Origin: Gammaproteobacteria bacterium
GTDB taxonomy: Bacteria > Pseudomonadota > Gammaproteobacteria > Pseudomonadales > UBA5518
Length of the DNA: 64,000 bases
Assembly: GCA_016718385.1 (NCBI GenBank)
Contig: JADKDK010000006.1
Coordinates: 515,109 to 579,108, forward strand
Reading direction: 5' to 3'
In this document: positions 57,188-64,000 of the stretch, in pieces
Layout: the number at the start of each line of letters is the position of its first letter
How positions within the stretch are numbered: the first letter of the stretch is position 1
Made by a program: the position numbers and the translations under genes
The notes under the pieces: generated by a model
Seen by the model: only the letters and a program-made list of their open reading frames with translations
Told to the model about the DNA's origin: nothing
The model's database searches: none

Positions 57188-57253
57188 GTAGGTCGCCATT
57201 CATGGCGACATCCGAAACCGGCCAGGCACCTGTCGGCGTGAACGCCGCCCTAC
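57188..57253. repeat. 66-bp GTAG-type palindromic element, copy 3 (inverted)
   Basis: Same element as at 4.85 and 13.4 kb, in reverse orientation: GTAG + GTCGCCATTCATGGCGAC at the left, variant arm GGCGGCGTTCACGCCGAC (minus strand) with CTAC at 57250-57253 on the right. The right-end CTAC provides the TAG stop of the minus-strand yhhQ gene (57250-57252). An additional GTCCGGCTGAAGCCGGAC hairpin lies at about 57155-57172, between purD and this element. Confidence 0.9.
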
Positions 57254-57993
57254 GGTTTGACGGGAGCCACCTCGATCGGCGTCAGGCCGAACCAGCGGTG
57301 CATGACCATGCGACCGGCGTAGATCAGAGGCGTGATAGCGATCGCGATCGCGAACTTCAGCAGGTAGCCGGTGACGGCGATCGCGGGAATCGCGGACAGC
57401 GGCGCCGGCGGGCTGGCCGGATCGGCGAAGATCTCCCTGCCGAGCGAGAAGGCCAGGTAGCTCACGACGAACGAGTCGATGAACTGCGAGATCACCGTGC
57501 TGCCGGTGGCGCGCAGCCACACGAAGCGCTGGCCCGTCAGGCGCTTGAAGAACCCGAACACGGCGATGTCGCTCAACTGTCCCACCAGGTAGGCGCACAG
57601 CGATGCCAGGTACATCACCTTCGCCGAACCGAAGATCGCGTCGAACTGCTCCGGGCGCACGTTGTACGGCGCGTCGAGGTAGGGCATGGCCTGCGCGAGG
57701 TTGATCACGCCGAAGACGAACAGCGCCGCCGCGAGCCCGAGATACGTGATACGCCGCGCCGCGCGCGGCCCGTAGTACTCGTTGACCAGGTCGGTCAGCA
57801 GGAAGGTGACCGGGAAGGTCAGCATGCCGCAGGTGTGCTCGATCGCGTCGAAGCCGAACAGCGTGAACGGCAGCGGGATGCGGAACAGCTTGATGCCGAC
57901 GATATCGGCGATCAGCAGCGAGGCGATGAAGATCGTCGCGAGCCAGAGGTAGACCTTCTGGGCGCTGCTGAAGGCATGGGGTTCCTGTTGCAC
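57250..57993 (-). CDS. yhhQ: Queuosine precursor transporter (YhhQ/DUF165)
   Basis: 247-residue vitamin-uptake-type membrane protein importing queuosine precursors (preQ0/preQ1). Six or so hydrophobic segments; conserved FTLFGFDAIEHTCGMLTFPVTFLLTDLVNEYYG, SDIAVFGFFKRLTGQRFVWLRATGSTVISQFIDSFVV. Its TAG stop is contributed by the palindromic element. It converges with purD. Confidence 0.9.
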   Translation of the reverse strand: MQQEPHAFSSAQKVYLWLATIFIASLLIADIVGIKLFRIPLPFTLFGFDAIEHTCGMLTFPVTFLLTDLVNEYYGPRAARRITYLGLAAALFVFGVINLAQAMPYLDAPYNVRPEQFDAIFGSAKVMYLASLCAYLVGQLSDIAVFGFFKRLTGQRFVWLRATGSTVISQFIDSFVVSYLAFSLGREIFADPASPPAPLSAIPAIAVTGYLLKFAIAIAITPLIYAGRMVMHRWFGLTPIEVAPVKP

Positions 57994-58036
57994 GGTTCTG
58001 CTCCCGGCTCCGTTGGTGGTGCTGCGCGCGTCGGGC

Positions 58037-59545
58037 TCAGTTCGCGGGCACCGTGCGGCCGTCGGCCCACGCGCGCAGGGCCTCGATGCGCTCGGCCATC
58101 GTGACGGCCAGCGGCACCGTGGCGCGGATCTCGGTCAGCAGGTGCGCGCTGGCGAGCGGCGCCTGGTCGGCCGCGGCGCGGTAACGGGCGCTCACCACCA
58201 CCTGTTCGATCTCGGCCCCGGAAAAGCCCTCGCTCATCCCGGCCAGCGTGCCCGCGTCGATGCCCTCGGGATCGATGCCGCGCCGGCGCAGGTGGATGCG
58301 GAAGATCTCGGCACGCGTCGCCTCGTCGGGGAGGTCGACAAAGAACAGTTCGTCGAAGCGACCCTTGCGCAGCAATTCGGGCGGCAGCGCCGAGACGTCG
58401 TTGGCGGTCGCCACCACGAACACGCCGTCGCGCTGCTCGGCCATCCAGGTCAGCAGGCTGCCGAGCAGGCGGCGCGATACACCCTCGTCGGCGTCCGAGC
58501 CGCCCACGCCCTTCTCGATCTCGTCGAGCCACAGCACGCAGGGTGCCATCAGCTCGGCCGAGCGCAGCGACTCGCGCAGGTTGCGCTCGGTCTCGCCGAT
58601 GTACTTGTTGTACAGCGCGCCCATGTCCAGGCGCAGCAGCGGCAGGCCCCAGGCGCCCGCGACGGCGCGCGCCGTCAGGCTCTTGCCCGCGCCCTGCACG
58701 CCGAGCAGCAGCACGCCCTTGGGGCGATCGAGCGCGCCGGCCTCGCCTTGCGCGACCGCGGCCTCGCGGCGCTGCTCCAGCCAGGCACGCAGGCGCTGCA
58801 TGCCGGCCACGCTGGCGAACTGCTCGGTGCGGTACTCGAAGCTCAGCACGCCGTCGAGGTCCATGAGTTCGAACTTGGCGCGGTTGATCTCGGGCAGCGC
58901 CGATTCCGCGATGCTGCCCTCGTCGAAGATCGCGCTGCGGATGAGGCGCGCGCAGTCGGCGTGCGTGAGCCCGCGCAGGCTGCGCGTGAGCTGCATCAGC
59001 GTGCGGTTGTCGGTCTTCACGCGCCGCCCGCCGTTCACCGCCTGCCAGCGCCGCGCCTCCTCGCGCACGATGGCCATGATCTCCTCCTCGTCGGGCAGCG
59101 ACAGCTCGACGCGGGCCGCGAGACGCGTGAGCTCCGGCGGGATAGCGAGACGGTGGCTGAGCAGCACCAGCGTGTGCGCCACCTCGCGATAGCGCAGCGC
59201 GACGTCCTTCAGCAGCCGCACGATGCGCGGATCGGCGAGGTACGGATGGATGTCGCACAGCACGAACAGGCCCGCCTCGCGGTGCGCCTTGATCGATTTC
59301 AGCACGGCATCGGGCTCGAGCAGCGCCTCGGCGGCCGGCAGCTCGCCGAAACCCAGTCGCTGCAGGCCGTCGGTCACGGACCACACGAACAGCGGCAGCG
59401 CTTCCTTGATCGCGAGCCTCGTGAGCAGCTCGCGCGCACGGTTCTCGTCGTGCGTCTCGACCACCAGCAGGGGCACGTGCGAGCGGATCAGCAGTTGCAG
59501 GTCCCTGAAGTCGCTCATCGCCTCGGGCTGCGGCTCCTGCATCAT
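58037..59545 (-). CDS. AAA+ ATPase, Ycf46-like
   Basis: 502 residues. The N-terminal region (SDFRDLQLLIRSHVPLLVVETHDENRA) matches Ycf46-type ATPases, followed by an AAA+ module with Walker A GVQGAGKSLTARAVAG, Walker B CVLWLDEIEKGVGG, sensor FVVATANDVSALPPELLRKGRFDE with arginine finger and C-terminal lid SEGFSGAEIEQVVVSARYRA. Role unknown; related proteins are linked to photosynthesis or stress. Starts at ATG 59545 or 59542, overlapping the VOC gene stop. Confidence 0.88.
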   Translation of the reverse strand: MMQEPQPEAMSDFRDLQLLIRSHVPLLVVETHDENRARELLTRLAIKEALPLFVWSVTDGLQRLGFGELPAAEALLEPDAVLKSIKAHREAGLFVLCDIHPYLADPRIVRLLKDVALRYREVAHTLVLLSHRLAIPPELTRLAARVELSLPDEEEIMAIVREEARRWQAVNGGRRVKTDNRTLMQLTRSLRGLTHADCARLIRSAIFDEGSIAESALPEINRAKFELMDLDGVLSFEYRTEQFASVAGMQRLRAWLEQRREAAVAQGEAGALDRPKGVLLLGVQGAGKSLTARAVAGAWGLPLLRLDMGALYNKYIGETERNLRESLRSAELMAPCVLWLDEIEKGVGGSDADEGVSRRLLGSLLTWMAEQRDGVFVVATANDVSALPPELLRKGRFDELFFVDLPDEATRAEIFRIHLRRRGIDPEGIDAGTLAGMSEGFSGAEIEQVVVSARYRAAADQAPLASAHLLTEIRATVPLAVTMAERIEALRAWADGRTVPAN

Positions 59546-60009
59546 CCCGTCGCCACGCGCAACGCCTGCATCCGCGCCTCGATCTGCTCCGGCGTCAGAC
59601 TCTCGATTTGCGTGCCGACGATCCAGACATGCCCGAAGGGATCGCGCAGCGCGCCGTTGCGATCGCCGTAGAACTGGTCGGCGACGCCGCGCAGCTGCAC
59701 GCCGCCGGCCGCCAGCGCGCGCGCGAAGCACTCGTCGACGTCATCGACGTACAGCCGCACGGCGACCGAGGTGCCGGCGAGCGAGGCGGGGCTGCGCTGC
59801 GGGCCACCGCTCAGCTCGTCGGCGAGCAGGATCACCGAGTCGCCGATGCGGATCTCGGCGTGCCCCACCAGTCCGTTGCCGGCATCGAGGCGGTACAACT
59901 CCTCCGCGCCGAAGGCGCGGCGGTAGAAATCGATGGCCGCGGCGGCTCCGCGCACGCTCAGGTAGGGCGTGATGGCGGGAACGCGCCCGGGTTGGACCCT
60001 GACCGTCAT
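59542..60009 (-). CDS. VOC (glyoxalase/bleomycin-resistance) superfamily protein, PhnB-like
   Basis: 155 residues with the paired beta-alpha-beta-beta-beta modules of the vicinal oxygen chelate fold: AITPYLSVRGAAAAIDFYRRAFGAEELYRL, HAEIRIGDSVILLADELSGG, VAVRLYVDDVDECFARALAAG, FYGDRNGALRDPFGHVWIVG. The FGHxW ending is typical of PhnB-like proteins. Reaction unknown. Start at ATG 60009 after GAGGAGACGATAACA. It overlaps the AAA ATPase start. Confidence 0.85.
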   Translation of the reverse strand: MTVRVQPGRVPAITPYLSVRGAAAAIDFYRRAFGAEELYRLDAGNGLVGHAEIRIGDSVILLADELSGGPQRSPASLAGTSVAVRLYVDDVDECFARALAAGGVQLRGVADQFYGDRNGALRDPFGHVWIVGTQIESLTPEQIEARMQALRVATG

Positions 60010-60137
60010 TGTTATCGTCTCCTCGGTGCAAGCGGATGGCCCAATCATACCCGCGCCGCGCCGACACGGTGACCCTGTTTGGCCGGGAACGCGCTTGCAC
60101 TATAGAATCCGCGCATCGAACCGTCAGCAGCCTCCAC

Positions 60138-60779
60138 ATGCAGCGCCAGTTTTCACTGCTCGACCATCTCGTGATCGGACTCGACCGGGCGCACCGCTTC
60201 GCTACCGGCGAGGCACCGCTACCCGGGCGCGCGAGCCCGGCACTGGACTTCGAGGAGCCCGGACTGGACGACGCGCAGAAGCGCCACGTCGCGGGGCTGA
60301 TGCGGATCAACCACACCGGCGAGGTGTGCGCACAGGCGCTCTACCAGGGGCAGGCGCTCACCGCCAGGCGCGACGCCGTGCGCGACGGCATGCAGCAGGC
60401 CGCCGACGAGGAGATCGACCACCTCGCGTGGTGCGAGGAACGCGTGCAGCAGATGGGTAGCCACACCAGCGTGCTGAACCCGCTGTTCTACGCGCTGTCC
60501 TTCGGCATCGGCGCGGCCGCGGGCGCGGCCGGCGACCGCTGGAGCCTGGGATTCGTGGCGGCCACGGAGGAACAGGTGTGCAAGCACCTGCGCGAGCACC
60601 TGGAGCGCCTGCCGCCGCAAGACGGCAAGAGCCGCGCGATCCTGGAGCTGATGCTGGAGGACGAGGCGCGGCACGCCACCCACGCCCTCGAGTCCGGCGG
60701 CACGGACTTTGCGCCGCAGATCAAGGAACTGATGTCACTGGTATCGCGTCTGATGACCGCGAGCACATATCGCCTGTAA
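60138..60779 (+). CDS. coq7: Demethoxyubiquinone hydroxylase Coq7
   Basis: 213-residue carboxylate-bridged diiron hydroxylase of ubiquinone synthesis. RINHTGEVCAQALYQGQAL, DEEIDHLAWCEERVQQMGS, VAATEEQVCKHLREHLERLP and MLEDEARHATHALE carry the Glu/His ligands. Hydrophobic stretch in LNPLFYALSFGIGAAAGAAG is for membrane association. Start ATG 60138 (MQRQFSLLDHLVIGLDRA). Its stop TAA lies within a degenerate repeat head (GTAAATCGGC). Confidence 0.95.
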   Translation: MQRQFSLLDHLVIGLDRAHRFATGEAPLPGRASPALDFEEPGLDDAQKRHVAGLMRINHTGEVCAQALYQGQALTARRDAVRDGMQQAADEEIDHLAWCEERVQQMGSHTSVLNPLFYALSFGIGAAAGAAGDRWSLGFVAATEEQVCKHLREHLERLPPQDGKSRAILELMLEDEARHATHALESGGTDFAPQIKELMSLVSRLMTASTYRL

Positions 60780-60832
60780 ATCGGCATTCATGGCATCTGG
60801 ATCGCCATCCTCGTGGGTCGGCATTCATGCCT

Positions 60833-60898
60833 GCAGGTCGGCATTCATGCCGACGGTTGTCTCGCCGGTCGCTCCAGTCGCCATGAATGGCGACCTAC
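60833..60898. repeat. 66-bp palindromic element, copy 4, with flanking partial copies
   Basis: Full-length copy with head GCAG instead of GTAG, arms GTCGGCATTCATGCCGAC and GTCGCCATGAATGGCGAC, and CTAC at the right. Partial copies flank it: a degenerate arm directly after coq7 (60776-60795), GTGGGTCGGCATTCATGCC (60814-60832), and CCATGAATGGCGACCCAC (60901-60918). Lies between convergent coq7 and osmC. Confidence 0.88.
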
Positions 60899-60929
60899 GG
60901 CCATGAATGGCGACCCACGGGGTGCGCCC

Positions 60930-61349
60930 TCAGGACTCCTCGATCTCGAAGTCGTGCGTGATCTCGACGCCGGCCTTGCCCAGCATGATCGAGGCCGAGC
61001 AGTACTTGTCCGCCGACATCGTCACGGCGCGCTCGACGAGCTTCGGATTGAGATCCGTGCCCGCCACCACGAAATGCATGTGGATCTTGGTGAACACCGC
61101 GGGAATCGCGTCGGCGCGCTCGGCGCTCATCTCCACGCGGCAGTCGCTGATCTTCTGCCGCGATTTCTCCAGGATCGTCACCACGTCGTAGGCCGAGCAG
61201 CCGCCCACGCCCAGCAACAACATCTCCATCGGCCGCACGCCGATGTTGCGCCCGCCGCCGTCGGGGGGACCGTCCATGACCACCGCGTGCCCGCTGCCGG
61301 ACTCGGCCACGAACGCGCGCCCGCTCAACCACGTCACCGTACCCTTCAT
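60930..61349 (-). CDS. OsmC family protein (YhfA-like)
   Basis: 139 residues of the OsmC/Ohr fold: GTVTWLSGRAFVAESGSGH, GGGRNIGVRPMEMLLLGVGGCSAYDVVTILEKSRQKI (first conserved cysteine) and the second cysteine in SADKYCSASIMLGKAGVEI. OsmC proteins reduce peroxides via two cysteines; YhfA members, next to crp as here, are poorly defined. It diverges from crp by 213 bases, which likely hold the promoters of both; I see only weak CRP half-sites there. Confidence 0.9.
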   Translation of the reverse strand: MKGTVTWLSGRAFVAESGSGHAVVMDGPPDGGGRNIGVRPMEMLLLGVGGCSAYDVVTILEKSRQKISDCRVEMSAERADAIPAVFTKIHMHFVVAGTDLNPKLVERAVTMSADKYCSASIMLGKAGVEITHDFEIEES

Positions 61350-61562
61350 ATGCTCTCCCGCCACCGCGCGCCGTCGCGCGGGCCTGTGAACGACAACCGC
61401 GCAGCTTAGCAAGCGCCCGCCACGTCCCGCAGCCGCGCACGAGCGGACTGCGCACAACTCACGCGATTCGCGCCCCCGGAACGTGACATCCGTGGCAAAG
61501 ACGGTCACGCGTACTATCCTTCCACGGGTACCCAGCAGTCCCACGCCGACGAGGTATTCATC

Positions 61563-62198
61563 GTGCTGACCCTGTCCCTGGCGCCGCGCCTCAAGAATCC
61601 GGACGCATTCCTGGCGCATTGCCACCGGCGCCGCTTCCCCGCGCGCAGCACGATCATCCACGCCGGCGACAAGGGCGACAGCCTGTTCTACCTGGTCAAG
61701 GGCTCGGTCACCGTGCTGATCGAGGACGACGACGGCAAGGAAATGATCGTCGCCTACCTGAACCCGGGCGACTTCTTCGGCGAGATGGGCCTGTTCAACG
61801 GCGAGGAGCGACGCAGCGCCTGGGTGCGGGCGAAGGCCGAATGCCACGTCGCCGAGATCAGCTACGCGAAGTTCCGTGAACTGAGCGAGCGCCAGCCGGA
61901 GATCATGTTCGAACTCGGCAGCCAGCTGGCCACCCGCCTGCGCACGACGACGCGCAAGGTCGGCGACCTCGCGTTCCTCGATGTCACCGGCCGCGTGGCG
62001 CGCACGCTGCTCGACCTGTGCAAGCAGCCCGACGCGATGACGCATCCCGACGGGATGCAGATCAAGATCACGCGCCAGGAAATCGGCCGTATCGTCGGTT
62101 GCTCACGCGAAATGGTGGGGCGCGTGCTGAAGACCCTCGAGGAGCAGGGCCTCGTACACGTCAAGGGCAAGACCATGGTGGTGTTCGGCACCCGCTGA
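61563..62198 (+). CDS. crp: cAMP-activated global regulator Crp (Vfr-like)
   Basis: 211-residue CRP/Vfr protein. cNMP-binding domain (GDKGDSLFYLVKGSVTVLIEDDDGKEMIVAYLNPGDFFGEMGLFNGEERRSAWVRAK) with FGEMGLF and RSAWVRAK cAMP contacts, then dimerisation helix and HTH (TRQEIGRIVGCSREMVGRVLKTLEEQGL). GTG start at 61563. As in Pseudomonas, the gene lies between an osmC-type gene and trpC. Confidence 0.95.
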   Translation: MLTLSLAPRLKNPDAFLAHCHRRRFPARSTIIHAGDKGDSLFYLVKGSVTVLIEDDDGKEMIVAYLNPGDFFGEMGLFNGEERRSAWVRAKAECHVAEISYAKFRELSERQPEIMFELGSQLATRLRTTTRKVGDLAFLDVTGRVARTLLDLCKQPDAMTHPDGMQIKITRQEIGRIVGCSREMVGRVLKTLEEQGLVHVKGKTMVVFGTR

Positions 62199-62199
62199 A

Positions 62200-62265
62200 G
62201 TGGGTCGGCATTCATGCCGACGGGTGCCTGCCCGGATGCTGCTGTCGCCATGAATGGCGACCCAC
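62200..62265. repeat. 66-bp palindromic element, copy 5
   Basis: Head GTGG, arms GTCGGCATTCATGCCGAC and GTCGCCATGAATGGCGAC, end CCAC; spacer GGGTGCCTGCCCGGATGCTG closely matches copies 1 and 2. Two bases after the crp TGA stop, between convergent crp and trpC. Confidence 0.9.
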
Positions 62266-62283
62266 GGGTGTTGCCGAACCCTT

Positions 62284-62340
62284 GTCGGGTTGAAACCCGA
62301 CCTACAGGCCCGACCTACACGACCCACAAGCCCGACCTAC
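62284..62340. repeat. GTAG-type repeat cluster at the trpC 3' end
   Basis: On the minus strand: three GTAGGTCGGG heads (62340-62331, 62318-62309 and 62305-62296), the last forming a full hairpin with GTCGGGTTTCAACCCGAC. The first GTAG supplies the trpC TAG stop (62337-62339). Looks like tandem duplication of a REP head. Confidence 0.88.
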
Positions 62341-63140
62341 AGCCCGAATAATTCCCGCAGTCGCTCGCCCGGATCCGGCGCGCGCATCAGGCTCTCGCCG
62401 ACGAGGAAGGCGTGCACGCCGTGTGCACGCATCGCCGCCACATCCTCGGCCGTGCCGATGCCGCTCTCGGTCACCACGATATGGTCGGCCGGGATGCGGT
62501 CCAGCAGCGCGTAGGTGGTGTCCAGCGAGACCTCGAAGCTGTGCAGGTCGCGATTGTTGATTCCGATCAGCCGCCCCGGCACGGCAAGTGCCATCTCGAG
62601 CTCGGCGGCATCGTGCACCTCGACCAGCACGTCCAGCCCCAGCTCGGTTGCCAGCGCCGCCAGGTCCGCCATCTGCGAGGGCGCCTCGGTGAAGGCCGCG
62701 GCGATCAGCAGGATGCAGTCAGCACCCAGCGCGCGCGCCTCGACGACCTGGTAGGCATCGACGGTGAAGTCCTTGCGCAATACCGGCAACGCGACCGCCG
62801 CGCGCGCCGCCTGCAGGTAGGCATCCGCTCCCTGGAAGAAATCGACGTCGGTCAGCACCGACAGGCAGGCCGCGCCGCCCCGCTCGTAGGAGCGCGCCAG
62901 CGCGGGCGGATCGAAATCCGCACGGATCAGGCCCTTGCTGGGCGAGGCCTTCTTGATCTCGGCGATCACGGCGTTGCGCCCGGCAGCAACGCGCATGGCC
63001 AGCGCATCGGCAAAGCCGCGCACCGGCGAGGCGTCACGCGCCAGGGCACGCAGCTCGGCGAGGCTGCGCACGCGGCCACGCTCGGCGACTTCCTCGCGCT
63101 TGCGCTGCAGGATCCGCAGCAGGATGGTCGCCTTGCTCAT
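62337..63140 (-). CDS. trpC: Indole-3-glycerol phosphate synthase
   Basis: 267-residue TIM-barrel enzyme of tryptophan synthesis. VIAEIKKASPSKGLIRADFDP (active-site lysine), CLSVLTDVDFFQGADAYLQA, LPVLRKDFTVDAYQVVEARALGADCILLI, IGINNRDLHSFEVSLDTT and VTESGIGTAEDVAAMRAHGVHAFLVGESLMRA. The ATG overlaps the trpD stop (ATGA). Stop provided by a GTAG repeat. Confidence 0.97.
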   Translation of the reverse strand: MSKATILLRILQRKREEVAERGRVRSLAELRALARDASPVRGFADALAMRVAAGRNAVIAEIKKASPSKGLIRADFDPPALARSYERGGAACLSVLTDVDFFQGADAYLQAARAAVALPVLRKDFTVDAYQVVEARALGADCILLIAAAFTEAPSQMADLAALATELGLDVLVEVHDAAELEMALAVPGRLIGINNRDLHSFEVSLDTTYALLDRIPADHIVVTESGIGTAEDVAAMRAHGVHAFLVGESLMRAPDPGERLRELFGL

Positions 63141-64000
63141 TCACTCTCCAGGCATGCACAGAAACTCGCCAGCGCCTCGATGCGTTCGAGCGCGAGGCCG
63201 GTATGGATCATGTCGTGCGCGAGCTCGACGCCGCGGCGCACGGAATCGGTGATGCCGCTCACGTAGATCGCGGCACCGGCATTCAGCGCGATGATGTCGG
63301 CCGCTTTCGCCGCATGCGGCCCGCGGCGCTTGCCGAGCGCATCGCGGATCAGGGCCGCCGACTCGGCACCCGAGCCGACCTCGAGCCCGATCAGGCTCTG
63401 GCTCTGCACGCCGAGCTCCTCGGGCGAATAGCTGTGCTCGGTGATGGCGCCCTCGCGCAACTCGACGGCGTGCGTGCGCGTCGCCAGGCTGAACTCGTCC
63501 AGGCCGTCCTCGGCATGCACCACCATCACGTGGCGCGCGCCCAGCTGCGCCAGCACCTCGGCCATCGGACGGCACAACGCCTTGCTGAAGGTGCCGACCA
63601 GCAGGCGCCGCACGCCGGCCGGGTTGGTCAGCGGCCCGAGAATGTTGAACAGCGTGCGCATGCCGAGCTCGCGCCGCGGCCCGATCGCGTGGCGCATCGC
63701 GCCGTGGTGCGCCGGCGCGAACATGAAGCCCACGCGCAGTTCGCGGATGCCCCGCGCGACCATCGCCGCCGGCATCCCGAGCTTGATACCCAGGTGCTCC
63801 AGCGCGTCGGCGCTGCCGCTCGCACTGGAAACGCCGCGGTTGCCGTGCTTCGCGACATGGCCGCCGGCCGCGGCGACCACGAAGGCCGAGGCGCTGGAGA
63901 TGTTGAACAGGCTGGCGCCGTCGCCGCAGGTCCCCACGATGTCGACCAGCGGCTCGACATCGACATCGACCGGCGTGGCGAGCTCGCGCATGACCTCGGC
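63137..64000 (-). CDS. trpD: Anthranilate phosphoribosyltransferase, N-terminus outside window
   Basis: Partial; the frame is open to the window edge. VDIVGTCGDGASLFNISSASAFVVAAAGGHVAKHGNRGVSSASGSAD carries the PRPP and anthranilate sites, followed by MFAPAHHGAMRHAIGPRRELG and FNILGPLTNPA. Transfers the phosphoribosyl group to anthranilate. Coupled to trpC; trpG is expected upstream. Confidence 0.96.
   Translation of the reverse strand, partial: AEVMRELATPVDVDVEPLVDIVGTCGDGASLFNISSASAFVVAAAGGHVAKHGNRGVSSASGSADALEHLGIKLGMPAAMVARGIRELRVGFMFAPAHHGAMRHAIGPRRELGMRTLFNILGPLTNPAGVRRLLVGTFSKALCRPMAEVLAQLGARHVMVVHAEDGLDEFSLATRTHAVELREGAITEHSYSPEELGVQSQSLIGLEVGSGAESAALIRDALGKRRGPHAAKAADIIALNAGAAIYVSGITDSVRRGVELAHDMIHTGLALERIEALASFCACLESE

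Noticed and set aside
61385..61389. CRP-binding site upstream of crp (TGTGA half-site)
   Set aside because: The second half TCACA is absent at the required six-base spacing.

Overview
The window is a high-GC (about 70% by eye) chromosomal segment from a gammaproteobacterium. The strongest evidence is gene order. The blocks miaB-phoH-ybeY-corC-lnt, leuS-lptE-holA, lipA/lipB-ybeD-dacA-rlpA-mltB-rodA-mrdA-rlmH-rsfS-nadD-proA, dsbD-aroQ-accB-accC-prmA-DUF3426-dusB-fis-purH-purD and coq7-osmC-crp-trpC-trpD follow the arrangement known from Pseudomonas-type gammaproteobacteria. Short palindromes headed by GTAG recall the REP elements of Xanthomonadales-like genomes, but I cannot name a genus. No rRNA, tRNA, CRISPR array, prophage or insertion sequence was seen.

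Layout. 1-3.4 kb: 3' part of a frameshifted alkaline phosphatase, a sugar isomerase-like TIM barrel, an aspartate aminotransferase-like gene, a run of 42 G, and a DUF1820 gene. 3.5-13.4 kb: tRNA modification, ribosome maturation, envelope lipoprotein acylation, leucyl-tRNA synthetase, LPS assembly and DNA polymerase III delta. 13.5-28.6 kb, almost all on the minus strand: broken GST, lipoate synthesis, M13 peptidase, D-amino acid transaminase, the rod-shape/peptidoglycan cluster, RlmH/RsfS/NadD and ProA. 28.7-34.9 kb is more accessory: DedA, HCCA isomerase, SnoaL-like protein, a TonB receptor interrupted by TGA, a ferritin-like protein and an OmpA lipoprotein. 35-46.6 kb: LON-domain protein, MMPL exporter, Nudix, tandem ABC ATPase, an LpoP-like lipoprotein with PBP1b, PfkB kinase, DUF2333 and PCuAC. 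46.7-57.1 kb: DsbD, AroQ, acetyl-CoA carboxylase, PrmA, DUF3426, DusB-Fis and purine synthesis. 57.2-64 kb: queuosine precursor transporter, AAA ATPase, VOC protein, Coq7, OsmC, Crp and the trpCD end.

Common themes are envelope growth (PBP2/RodA, DacA, RlpA, MltB, PBP1b with its likely activator, Lnt, LptE), translation fidelity, and primary metabolism. The most distinctive feature is a dispersed 66-bp palindromic element bounded by GTAG and CTAC. Its TAG coincides with the stop codon of several flanking genes. Eight apparent coding disruptions (single-base frameshifts, one in-frame TGA) and the 42-G run suggest a draft assembly with indel errors, although a few may be real gene decay.
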